Below are positions 1-6,734 of a stretch of 8,163 nucleotides of DNA, one piece after another. The position numbers and the translations under genes were made by a program. Origin of the DNA: an uncultured Bacteroidales bacterium (GTDB taxonomy: Bacteria; Bacteroidota; Bacteroidia; Bacteroidales; Bacteroidaceae); NCBI GenBank assembly GCA_937995875.1, contig CALKIW010000187.1:1-8163 (forward strand), written 5' to 3'. The notes below the pieces were generated by a model. It searched no databases and was not told the DNA's origin. It saw nothing but the letters and a program-made list of their open reading frames with translations. The stretch's first letter is position 1. The number at the start of each line of letters is the position of its first letter.

Positions 1-185
1 AAAGTGAACAATGCTACGATTTTGCAGCCCTTGCAGAAAATAGCCTTCCGCGCGCCCATCCCTCCATCTATAAAGGGATAGAAGGCAACCTGTCGGCAGT
101 CCCGGACAGGCGAACAATCCAGAGAATCTCTGTTAAAAAATACAAATTAAGTCCTATATAATAAGGTAGGTGCAAAAGTTTTGCG
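1..185. other. Upstream flank, possible 3' end of an unidentified gene
   Basis: Plus frame 3 is open from the window edge to a TAA at 159-161 (about 52 codons), and frame 1 is open to a TAG at 79-81 (26 codons). Either could be the tail of a gene entering from the left, but I recognise neither translation, so no product is named. The first 120 bases are clearly more GC-rich than bases 125-222, which fits a switch from coding or structured DNA into an AT-rich promoter region. Two inverted repeats lie here: 89-94 with 105-110 (6-bp arms, 10-nt loop) and 120-132 (CAGAGA-A-TCTCTG). Neither is followed by a T-run, so I do not call a terminator. Confidence 0.25.
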
Positions 186-193
186 TAATTTTG
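186..193 (+). promoter_or_regulatory. Putative -7 box of the topA promoter
   Basis: The bases TAATTTTG match exactly the Bacteroidetes -7 consensus TAnnTTTG. The box lies 29 bases before the topA ATG, which would give a short leader of roughly 20 to 25 nt, usual for the phylum. No clear -33 TTTG is seen 19 to 21 bases further upstream, so the call rests on the -7 element and its position only. The box lies inside the alternative TTG-initiated extension of topA, which argues against that longer start. Confidence 0.5.
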
Positions 194-222
194 CCAACCA
201 TTCAATAAACAATAATGCAAGT

Positions 223-2553
223 ATGCAAGATAATTTAGTGATCGTAGAGAGTCCGGCAAAGGCTAAAACCATAGAAAAATTCCTCGGTAAAGATTTTAAG
301 GTGATGTCGTCATACGGACACATCCGAGACTTGAAAAGAAAAGAGCTCAGCATTGACGAAGACACTTTGGAGCCCGACTACGAGATTCCGGAAGAAAAGA
401 AAAAGATTGTTTCAGAACTCAAGAAAAATGCGAAGGCGGCCGGCAAGGTTTGGCTGGCATCCGATGAGGACCGCGAAGGAGAAGCCATCAGCTGGCACCT
501 TTGCGAAGTGCTCGGACTGGATGAGGACAAGACTTCTCGCATTGTGTTTCATGAGATTACAAAGAGTGCCATACAAGAAGCGATCAAGAATCCGCGTCAT
601 CTCGACATGAATTTGGTGAATGCACAGCAAGCCCGTCGCTTGCTCGACCGCATCGTTGGATTCAAGCTCTCTCCCGTGCTGTGGCGCAAAGTGAAGCCCG
701 CCCTGTCGGCCGGGCGTGTGCAGAGCGTGGCCGTCAGGCTCATCGTAGAGCGTGAACGCGAGATACAGGCTTTCCAAAGCGAAGCCTATTACCGCGTGAA
801 CGGCATTTTCGCTGTGACCAATCCCGATGGCAGCAAAAGCGAGGTAAAGGCAGAGTTGGACAAGCGATTCACGACCCATGACGAAGCACTGGCCTTCCTT
901 GAAAAATGCAAAAACGCTACGTACACGGTAGACAATGTGACCAAGAAACCATTGAAGCGCACGCCTGCCCCACCCTTTACAACCTCTACACTCCAGCAAG
1001 AGGCTGCCCGCAAACTGGGATTTACCGTGTCGCAAACCATGATGGTGGCACAACACCTGTATGAAAACGGGCGCATCACCTATATGCGTACCGACAGTGT
1101 GAATCTCTCCGGCCTGGCGATCAACACGAGCAAGAACGAAATCATAGAAAACTACGGTGAGAAATATAGCAAACCGCGCAATTATCACACCAAATCGAAG
1201 GGAGCGCAAGAAGCTCACGAGGCTATCCGCCCGACCTTTATCAGTGAGCACGGCCACGAGATGACCAATCAGGAACGTCGGTTGTATGACCTGATATGGA
1301 AGCGCACCATTGCTTCGCAAATGGCCGATGCACAAATAGAGAAAACCACCGTGACCATTGATGTGGAAGGCGTGGACGAGAAGTTTATCGCTACGGGTGA
1401 AGTTGTGGCGTTTGACGGTTTCCTGAAAGTATATCGAGAATCGACCGATGATGACGAAAACCGTCAGGAGGAAATCAACTTGCTACCCGCCCTGAACATC
1501 AGCGACAGACTGGAACGCAGAGAAATCACCTCGACCGAGAGATTCTCACAAAGCCCCTTCAGATATACCGAAGCGAGTCTGGTACGCAAGTTGGAGGAGC
1601 TGGGCATCGGACGTCCGTCTACTTATGCGCCCACCATTTCGACAATTCAAAACCGAGAATACGTACAAAAAGGTGACAAGAGCGGCACCGAACGCACCTA
1701 TGTCATTGACACACTGCAGGGAAACCTCATCAAGCCAAAGAAGAAGAAAGAGATGGCCGGGTCGGAGAAGGGAAAACTCCTGCCTACGGACATCGGCATT
1801 GTAGTGAACGATTTTCTGTTGGAAAACTTCCCGGAGATCATGGATTACAACTTCACCGCCAAAGTTGAACAGCAATTCGACCGCATCGCCGAAGGCAAGG
1901 AAGAGTGGAAAGCCATGATGAAGAAGTTTAATAAAGACTTCAGTCCGGTTGTAGAATCGGTGATGAAATCGCGTTCAGAGCATAAAGTTGGCGAACGGGA
2001 ACTGGGCAAGGAGCCGGGCACCGGAAAGCCTGTGTTTGTGAAGATAGGGCGCTATGGCCCGGTCGTTCAAATCGGCTCTGCCAACGACGAGGAAAAGCCG
2101 CGCTTTGCACAGCTACCTAAAAACATGAGCATGGAAACCATCACCCTTGAGGAAGCCATGGAATTGTTTAAACTTCCACGCAAGGTGGGAGAGTTCGAAG
2201 GCTCAGAGGTTACCATTGGTTCCGGACGTTTCGGACCCTATGTGTATCACAACAAGAAATATGTGTCGCTTCCCAAGACCGAAGATCCCATGTCCGTGAC
2301 GCTCGAAACAGCCATTGAACTGATAGAAGCTAAGCGCAAACAAGAGAAAGAACGTCACATCAAGGCTTTTGAGCAAGACGACAAAATGGAACTGTTGAAA
2401 GGACGCTACGGTCCCTACGTGGCCTACGACGGCAAGAATTATCGCATCGACAAGAAGCTGCATGAACGCGCATTGGCCGGTGATCTGGACTTTGAGGAAT
2501 GTATGGAGATCGTGAAAAACGCTCCGGAACCCAAAAAGAGACGTAAACGATAG
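223..2553 (+). CDS. topA: DNA topoisomerase I (type IA)
   Basis: The enzyme relaxes negative supercoils by single-strand breakage and passage in the cytoplasm/nucleoid. The product is 776 residues. An N-terminal TOPRIM domain (about 3-113) carries VIVESPAKAK with the catalytic Glu9, and the acidic triad in SDEDREGEA (Asp81, Asp83, Glu85). The active-site tyrosine is Tyr287 in GRITYMRTDS, followed by Arg289. The core contains SAGRVQSVA (162-170) and EAHEAIRPT (330-338). The C-terminal part has no four-cysteine zinc ribbons of the E. coli kind. Instead there are three G-R-[YF]-G-P-x-V motifs at 609, 668 and 727, exactly 59 residues apart, as in topoisomerase C-terminal repeat domains, then a basic tail (KKRRKR). 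ATG 223 was chosen because it gives the family N-terminus and follows the -7 box; the frame also opens at TTG 181. It is the first gene of a plus-strand series. Complete, with no sign of damage. Confidence 0.97.
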   Translation: MQDNLVIVESPAKAKTIEKFLGKDFKVMSSYGHIRDLKRKELSIDEDTLEPDYEIPEEKKKIVSELKKNAKAAGKVWLASDEDREGEAISWHLCEVLGLDEDKTSRIVFHEITKSAIQEAIKNPRHLDMNLVNAQQARRLLDRIVGFKLSPVLWRKVKPALSAGRVQSVAVRLIVEREREIQAFQSEAYYRVNGIFAVTNPDGSKSEVKAELDKRFTTHDEALAFLEKCKNATYTVDNVTKKPLKRTPAPPFTTSTLQQEAARKLGFTVSQTMMVAQHLYENGRITYMRTDSVNLSGLAINTSKNEIIENYGEKYSKPRNYHTKSKGAQEAHEAIRPTFISEHGHEMTNQERRLYDLIWKRTIASQMADAQIEKTTVTIDVEGVDEKFIATGEVVAFDGFLKVYRESTDDDENRQEEINLLPALNISDRLERREITSTERFSQSPFRYTEASLVRKLEELGIGRPSTYAPTISTIQNREYVQKGDKSGTERTYVIDTLQGNLIKPKKKKEMAGSEKGKLLPTDIGIVVNDFLLENFPEIMDYNFTAKVEQQFDRIAEGKEEWKAMMKKFNKDFSPVVESVMKSRSEHKVGERELGKEPGTGKPVFVKIGRYGPVVQIGSANDEEKPRFAQLPKNMSMETITLEEAMELFKLPRKVGEFEGSEVTIGSGRFGPYVYHNKKYVSLPKTEDPMSVTLETAIELIEAKRKQEKERHIKAFEQDDKMELLKGRYGPYVAYDGKNYRIDKKLHERALAGDLDFEECMEIVKNAPEPKKRRKR

Positions 2554-2555
2554 AG

Positions 2556-2585
2556 CCATTTCCCGCCTCAAGAGAGACGAAATGG
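2556..2585 (+). repeat. Inverted repeat after the topA stop
   Basis: CCATTTC (2556-2562) and GAAATGG (2579-2585) are perfect 7-base complementary arms around a 16-nt loop, starting 3 bases after the topA stop codon. No T-run follows, so this is not a canonical intrinsic terminator. It could stabilise the topA mRNA 3' end or partly reduce readthrough into aroK, or it may be chance. Confidence 0.35.
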
Positions 2586-2664
2586 AGACCGGACAAGAAT
2601 ACGGCCGTCCTGATATTCACCAAAAGCCATCCCAATGTTCGCTAAGAACAGATGCGGAGAAATA

Positions 2665-3297
2665 ATGAAAAAAGAAACCACATACACTGCAAACACGTCA
2701 TCTGCTCCATCGGAAAGCTCCTCCTCCGGAGTTTCCGGGAGAAATTCGGGTGGCTTGAAGCAACCGTTTAGAATCATCATTGTCGGCTATATGGGGTCCG
2801 GAAAGACCACCGTGGGCAAGGCTTTGGCAAGAAAGACCGGCATTCCTTTCTACGACCTCGACTGGTACATAGAAAACAGGATGCATAAAACCGTGAAACA
2901 ACTGTTCGATGAGTATGGCGAAGAAAGATTCCGAGTGATCGAGAGAAACATGCTGCACGAGGTGGGAGAGTTTGAGAACGTCATTATCAGCTGCGGAGGA
3001 GGAACGCCCTGTTTCTTTGATAATATTGAATACATCAACCAACAGGCAGAGACCGTATATCTGAAATGTACCCCCGAAATTCTCTATAAACATCTGAAAA
3101 TGGGCAAGACCGTAAGACCCCTACTGCTCAATAAAACGCCCGAAGAAGTGAAACTGTTCATCAATAAGCAGCTTAAACAACGGGAGGTGTATTACACACA
3201 AGCTAAACACACAATAGATGTAACACTGATGGACTGTTATGACAAGATAAACATTACCGTAGCTAAATTACAAGAAGCCATCGGAATGGACCGATGA
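2665..3297 (+). CDS. aroK: Shikimate kinase
   Basis: The enzyme phosphorylates shikimate with ATP to shikimate 3-phosphate, the fifth step of the chorismate pathway, in the cytoplasm. From ATG 2665 the product is 210 residues, about 35 longer than the usual 170-180. All family landmarks are present: Walker A GYMGSGKT (41-48), DLDWYIE with the shikimate-binding Asp pair (64-66), FR..E (89-93), CGGGTPC (110-116), the lid arginine in VRPLL (about 151), and R173 in QREVYYTQA. The excess length is an N-terminal low-complexity tract (about residues 2-35) rich in Ser, Thr and Gly. ATG 2665 is preferred over ATG 2635 because GGAG lies 5 bases before it. TTG 2755 would give an almost extension-free protein and cannot be excluded. 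It lies 111 bases after topA and 60 before speA. Confidence 0.93.
   Translation: MKKETTYTANTSSAPSESSSSGVSGRNSGGLKQPFRIIIVGYMGSGKTTVGKALARKTGIPFYDLDWYIENRMHKTVKQLFDEYGEERFRVIERNMLHEVGEFENVIISCGGGTPCFFDNIEYINQQAETVYLKCTPEILYKHLKMGKTVRPLLLNKTPEEVKLFINKQLKQREVYYTQAKHTIDVTLMDCYDKINITVAKLQEAIGMDR
2711..2737 (+). repeat. Strong hairpin in the 5' part of aroK
   Basis: CGGAAA-g-CTCC (2711-2721) pairs with GGAG-TTTCCG (2728-2737): ten base pairs, one bulged G at 2717, and a 6-nt TCCTCC loop. It falls in the serine-rich non-family N-terminal tract of aroK, 18 bases before an alternative TTG start at 2755. It may be a by-product of the Ser codon run (AGC TCC TCC TCC), or an mRNA structure affecting initiation. 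No T-run follows it. Confidence 0.45.
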
Positions 3298-3321
3298 CAT
3301 CACGGCAACGAGACTATAAGA

Positions 3322-3345
3322 TTTACTTTTCACCCTTTTACTTTT
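3322..3345 (+). repeat. AT-rich leader of speA with a 9-bp direct repeat
   Basis: TTTACTTTT occurs at 3322-3330 and again at 3337-3345, start-to-start 15 bases, just before the speA ATG at 3358. The tract is pyrimidine-rich, has no Shine-Dalgarno sequence and looks unstructured, which suits AT-rich Bacteroidetes translation initiation regions. The sequence TActtTTTG at 3339-3347 resembles a -7 box, but it has one base too many and lies too near the ATG to act as the speA promoter. Confidence 0.3.
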
Positions 3346-3357
3346 TGAATCAGCTCT

Positions 3358-5250
3358 ATGAAGAAGTGGACTATTGAGGACTCAGAAGAACTCTACAACA
3401 TCAACGGTTGGGGTACCTCCTACTTTGGTATCAACAAGAAAGGTGACGTCTACGTGACGCCCTGCAAGGACAATACACAAATTGACCTTCGGGATGTGAT
3501 GGACGAACTCGCCCTTCGGGACGTCACGCCACCCGTGCTGCTGCGTTTTCCCGACATTCTCGATAATCGAATTGAGAAAACGGCATCATGCTTTGCAAAG
3601 GCCAAGGAAGAGTATGGATTCACGGCTGAAAACTTCGTAATCTACCCCATTAAGGTGAATCAGATGCAGCCTGTGGTTGAGGAAATCATATCGCACGGTC
3701 GCAAATTCAACCTTGGACTTGAGGCAGGCTCCAAACCCGAACTCCATACCGTAATATCCGTGCAATGCCAGAGCGACGCCCTCATCATCTGCAACGGGTA
3801 TAAGGACGAAAGCTACATTGAGCTGGCACTACTTGCCCAGAAGATGGGGAAGCGCATATTTATCGTTGTGGAAAAGCTCAACGAACTCGATATCATAGCT
3901 CGCGTGGCTAAGCGCCTGAAAGTACAGCCCAACCTTGGCGTTCGAATCAAACTTGCTTCATCGGGATCAGGGAAATGGCAGGAAAGCGGAGGAGATGCTT
4001 CTAAGTTTGGATTGAATTCCTCAGAACTGCTGCGCGCTTTGAGAAAATTGGACGATATGGGTATGCGCGACTGCCTGAAGCTCATTCATTTCCATATCGG
4101 AAGCCAGATCACCAAGATACGTCGCATCCAGACTGCACTGCGGGAGGCTGCACAATATTACATCAACCTGCACAAAATGGGGTATGATGTGGACTTCGTA
4201 GATTGTGGCGGTGGACTCGGTGTAGACTACGACGGCACACGCAGTGCCAACAGCGAAAGCTCCGTAAACTACTCCATTCAGGAATATGTGAATGACTGCG
4301 TAGCAACATTCGTAGAAGCTGCCGACAAGAACAACATCGAACATCCCAACATTATAACAGAGAGCGGACGCAGTCTTACGGCCCATCACTCTGTGTTGGT
4401 CATTAACGTGCTCGAAACAGCATCCCTGCCTGAAATGTCGGAGGAGTTCGAGGCTAAGGAAACCGACCACCAACTGGTGAAAGATTTATACAATATATGG
4501 TGTAATCTCAGCCCTCAGGGAATGCTTGAAGACTGGCACGATGCCGAGCAAATACGGGAGGAGGCTCTCGAACTGTTCTCTCATGGCATCGTAGACCTGC
4601 AGACACGGGCAGAAATAGAGGCCATGTATTGGAGTGTATGCCACGAAGTGAACACTTTATCCAAGAGCATGAAGCACATCCCCGATGAGCTGCGCTCGCT
4701 CGATAAACTGTTGGCCGATAAATATTTCTGCAACTTCTCCCTATTCCAAAGTCTTCCCGACTCATGGGCGATAGACCAGTTGTTTCCCATCGTGCCAATC
4801 CAGCGTCTGAACGAAAGGCCCACAAGGAAATCAACATTACAGGACATCACCTGCGATTCTGACGGCAAAATCACAAACTATGTGTCCGACGGGCATGTCT
4901 CAAACGTGATTTCCCTCCATGCCCTCAAAAAGAACGAGCCGTACTATCTGGGAGTATTCCTCGTAGGCGCATATCAGGAAATTCTCGGCGATATGCACAA
5001 TTTGTTTGGCGACACCAATGCCGCACACATCAGTGTGAAAGATGGGAAATACAAAATTGACCAGATATTCGACGGCGAAACTGTGGAAGAAGTCCTGGAA
5101 TACGTACAATATAATCCTAAGAAACTTGTCAGACAGCTTGAGCAATGGGTGACCAAAAGCGTAAGACAGGGCAAAATATCCATTGAAGAAGGAAAAGAAT
5201 TCCTGAGCAACTACCGCTCAGGGCTCTATGGCTACACCTATCTGGAATAA
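3358..5250 (+). CDS. speA: Biosynthetic arginine decarboxylase
   Basis: This PLP enzyme of the fold-type III (alanine racemase-like) group decarboxylates L-arginine to agmatine, the entry to putrescine and spermidine in bacteria using the agmatine route. The product is 630 residues, normal for Bacteroidetes SpeA. The PLP lysine is Lys99 in YPIKVNQ. Other barrel landmarks are FHIGSQ (245-250), CGGGLGVDYDG (283-293) and the phosphate/PLP-binding ESGR (335-338). The C-terminal catalytic cysteine is Cys499 in TCDSDG, followed by YQEILGDMHNLFGD (539-552), whose Asp and His lie at the active site in this family. A helical insertion (about 370-460) separates the barrel from the end of the C-terminal domain, as is typical of SpeA. 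Complete. It sits between aroK and argB, so one gene for making arginine lies next to one that uses it. Confidence 0.96.
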   Translation: MKKWTIEDSEELYNINGWGTSYFGINKKGDVYVTPCKDNTQIDLRDVMDELALRDVTPPVLLRFPDILDNRIEKTASCFAKAKEEYGFTAENFVIYPIKVNQMQPVVEEIISHGRKFNLGLEAGSKPELHTVISVQCQSDALIICNGYKDESYIELALLAQKMGKRIFIVVEKLNELDIIARVAKRLKVQPNLGVRIKLASSGSGKWQESGGDASKFGLNSSELLRALRKLDDMGMRDCLKLIHFHIGSQITKIRRIQTALREAAQYYINLHKMGYDVDFVDCGGGLGVDYDGTRSANSESSVNYSIQEYVNDCVATFVEAADKNNIEHPNIITESGRSLTAHHSVLVINVLETASLPEMSEEFEAKETDHQLVKDLYNIWCNLSPQGMLEDWHDAEQIREEALELFSHGIVDLQTRAEIEAMYWSVCHEVNTLSKSMKHIPDELRSLDKLLADKYFCNFSLFQSLPDSWAIDQLFPIVPIQRLNERPTRKSTLQDITCDSDGKITNYVSDGHVSNVISLHALKKNEPYYLGVFLVGAYQEILGDMHNLFGDTNAAHISVKDGKYKIDQIFDGETVEEVLEYVQYNPKKLVRQLEQWVTKSVRQGKISIEEGKEFLSNYRSGLYGYTYLE

Positions 5251-5314
5251 AGCGTAGACTATTCGGAATTAAGGAGCAACCATTTAGAATAACAGCATTT
5301 GCCATTGAGGAAAA

Positions 5315-5327
5315 ACGGGCTACCCGT
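5315..5327 (+). repeat. Small hairpin in the speA-argB gap
   Basis: ACGGG-CTA-CCCGT is a perfect 5-bp stem with a 3-nt loop, ending 26 bases before the argB ATG. GGGC (5317-5320) could instead pair with GCCC (5334-5337), so two mutually exclusive folds are possible. The 103-base gap otherwise holds an unused AAGGAG at 5271-5276 and a TTTG at 5298-5301, with TA 19 bases later but no TTTG in the -7 element. I do not call a promoter or an ArgR site. Confidence 0.25.
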
Positions 5328-5353
5328 CATGTTGCCCACCAATCACAATCATC

Positions 5354-6157
5354 ATGAAAGAAAAAATCACCATTGTCAAAGTAGGTGGTGCCGTCGTTGA
5401 AGACGAAGCATCGCTGGCCACACTTCTCAGCCACTTCTCAGCCATCGAAGGACACAAAGTCCTTGTACACGGTGGCGGCCGACGCGCCACAAAGATCGCA
5501 TCGGCCTTAGGCATCGAAAGCAAAATGGTGAACGGCCGACGCATCACTGATGCCGATATGCTCCAAGTGGTGACAATGGTGTATGGCGGCCTGGTCAACA
5601 AGAACATCGTTGCACGTCTGCAGGCTGCCGGCGTGAATGCGCTCGGTCTTACCGGTGCCGACATGAACGTTATTCATAGCCATAAGCGTCCGCCGGTAGC
5701 TCAACAAACGGAGGATGATGGTCAAAAATACATCGACTTTGGATTTGTAGGCGATGTAGATCATGTTGATAGCAAGATGCTCAAAACCATAATTGACAAC
5801 GGCATAACGCCCGTTATGGCACCCCTGACCCACGACGGACAGGGACAAATCCTCAACACCAATGCCGACACCATTGCTGCAGAAACGGCCAAAGCTCTTG
5901 CCTCGCTCTACGACGTAACCCTCATCTACAGCTTTGAAAAGCCCGGCGTACACGCCGACCCTGACGACGACAGCAGCATTATCCCGACCATTACACGTGA
6001 CGACTTTACGCATTATGTGGCTGATGGCACCATTTCCGGAGGAATGATACCCAAGATCGAAAATGCCCTTCAAGCCGTAGAAGCCGGCGTGGCGCGCGTG
6101 ATCATCACACTGGCAACCGCTATCGACGGCAAGCACGGCACTGTTATTCAATCATGA
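5354..6157 (+). CDS. argB: N-acetylglutamate (or N-succinylglutamate) kinase
   Basis: An amino-acid kinase family enzyme that phosphorylates the gamma-carboxylate of N-acylated glutamate, the second step of arginine synthesis, in the cytoplasm. The product is 267 residues, near the usual 258-300. Visible landmarks are VKVGG with Lys9, the glycine-rich VHGGG (38-42), NGRRITD with the substrate-binding Arg63 (60-66), FVGDVDHVD (131-139), LNTNADTIAAETA (167-179) with Asn168 and Asp172 aligning to E. coli Asn158 and Asp162, and SGGMIPKIENA (228-238) with Lys234 aligning to E. coli Lys217. Bacteroides species are known to make arginine through N-succinyl intermediates, so the substrate may be N-succinylglutamate; this cannot be read from the sequence. 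No N-terminal helix of the arginine-inhibited hexameric type is evident. The TGA overlaps the ATG of the next gene. Confidence 0.95.
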   Translation: MKEKITIVKVGGAVVEDEASLATLLSHFSAIEGHKVLVHGGGRRATKIASALGIESKMVNGRRITDADMLQVVTMVYGGLVNKNIVARLQAAGVNALGLTGADMNVIHSHKRPPVAQQTEDDGQKYIDFGFVGDVDHVDSKMLKTIIDNGITPVMAPLTHDGQGQILNTNADTIAAETAKALASLYDVTLIYSFEKPGVHADPDDDSSIIPTITRDDFTHYVADGTISGGMIPKIENALQAVEAGVARVIITLATAIDGKHGTVIQS

Positions 6158-6666
6158 AGAAATTAAGTTTCCGAAACGATATCCTTCCGCTGAAGAATCA
6201 GCTCTACCGCCTCGCACAGCGCATTACGCTCGACAGTGCCGAAGCAGAGGATATCGTACAAGAAACTCTGATTAAAATATGGAATCGCAGAGACACGTGG
6301 GACGAGATCGACAACATGGAAGCCTTCTGCTTTACCATTTGCCGCAACCTGTCGTTGGACAGCATCAAGAAGCGCGGAAACCAAAACGAATCAATAGATC
6401 AGGCACAAATTGATCATCCGGACAACGCCCTGACGCCTTCCGACCGCACCATACAGCGGGACGAAGTGGCATGGGTCAGGCAGATTGTAAACAGCCTTCC
6501 CGAAAAACAACGCAGCTGCATACAACTGCGCGACTTTGAAGGCAAGACCTATAAAGATATTGCACAGATACTCCAAATTTCGGAAGAGCAAGTCAAAGTA
6601 AACATCTTCAGAGGACGTCAAACCATCAAGCAACGATTCCGGGAAATCGATATGCACAAGCTATAG
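6154..6666 (+). CDS. ECF-type RNA polymerase sigma factor
   Basis: A 170-residue extracytoplasmic-function sigma-70 protein that would direct RNA polymerase to a specific promoter set. The sigma2 region (about 10-75) includes AEAEDIVQETLIKIW (29-43), the core-binding helix, and EAFCFTICRNLSLDSIKKR (56-74), the -10 recognition part. A variable linker (75-104) leads to sigma4 (about 105-162) with LPEKQRSCIQLRDFEGKTY (115-133) and the helix-turn-helix IAQILQISEEQVKVNIFRGRQ (about 136-156). No zinc-binding or membrane segment is present. Its ATG overlaps the argB stop as ATGA, which suggests translational coupling. No anti-sigma gene follows on this strand; the next genes are convergent. The regulon and signal are unknown. 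I recall sigma-factor genes near argB/speA in other Bacteroidales, but that is memory, not shown here. Confidence 0.93.
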   Translation: MKKLSFRNDILPLKNQLYRLAQRITLDSAEAEDIVQETLIKIWNRRDTWDEIDNMEAFCFTICRNLSLDSIKKRGNQNESIDQAQIDHPDNALTPSDRTIQRDEVAWVRQIVNSLPEKQRSCIQLRDFEGKTYKDIAQILQISEEQVKVNIFRGRQTIKQRFREIDMHKL

Positions 6667-6692
6667 ATAGGCAAAGAATATATATCCTACAT

Positions 6693-6715
6693 CTGTTTTC
6701 CCATTTGGAAAGCAG
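6693..6715. terminator. Hairpin between convergent genes, candidate terminator
   Basis: CTGTTTTCC (6693-6701) pairs with GGAAAGCAG (6707-6715), nine base pairs including one U-G wobble on the plus-strand RNA, around a 5-nt CATTT loop. It starts 27 bases after the sigma-factor stop and ends 20 bases before the stop of the convergent small gene, the place expected for a shared terminator. Neither side has a U-run right after the stem, so it is not a classical intrinsic terminator. AGCAG (6711-6715) could also pair with CTGCT (6730-6734). Confidence 0.45.
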
Positions 6716-6734
6716 GCTGACAGACGATACTGCT

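Noticed and set aside
181..222. TTG start extending topA by 14 residues
   Set aside because: The extension overlaps the putative -7 box at 186-193, and the family N-terminus (MxxNLVIVESPAKAK) begins at ATG 223.
412..1335. 307-codon open frame on the minus strand
   Set aside because: It is antisense to the TOPRIM and active-site region of topA, is rich in His and Cys in a shadow-like way, and has no recognisable domain.
2635..2664. ATG 2635 as the aroK start
   Set aside because: It has no ribosome binding site and sits in a small TGTTC/GAACA hairpin, whereas ATG 2665 has GGAG at proper spacing. It would also lengthen an already unusual extension.
3339..3347. TActtTTTG as a speA promoter -7 box
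   Set aside because: It has one base too many for TAnnTTTG and would put the transcription start almost at the ATG.
5507..6151. 214-codon open frame on the minus strand
   Set aside because: It is antisense to argB, which carries all catalytic residues on the plus strand. The minus-strand product resembles nothing known.
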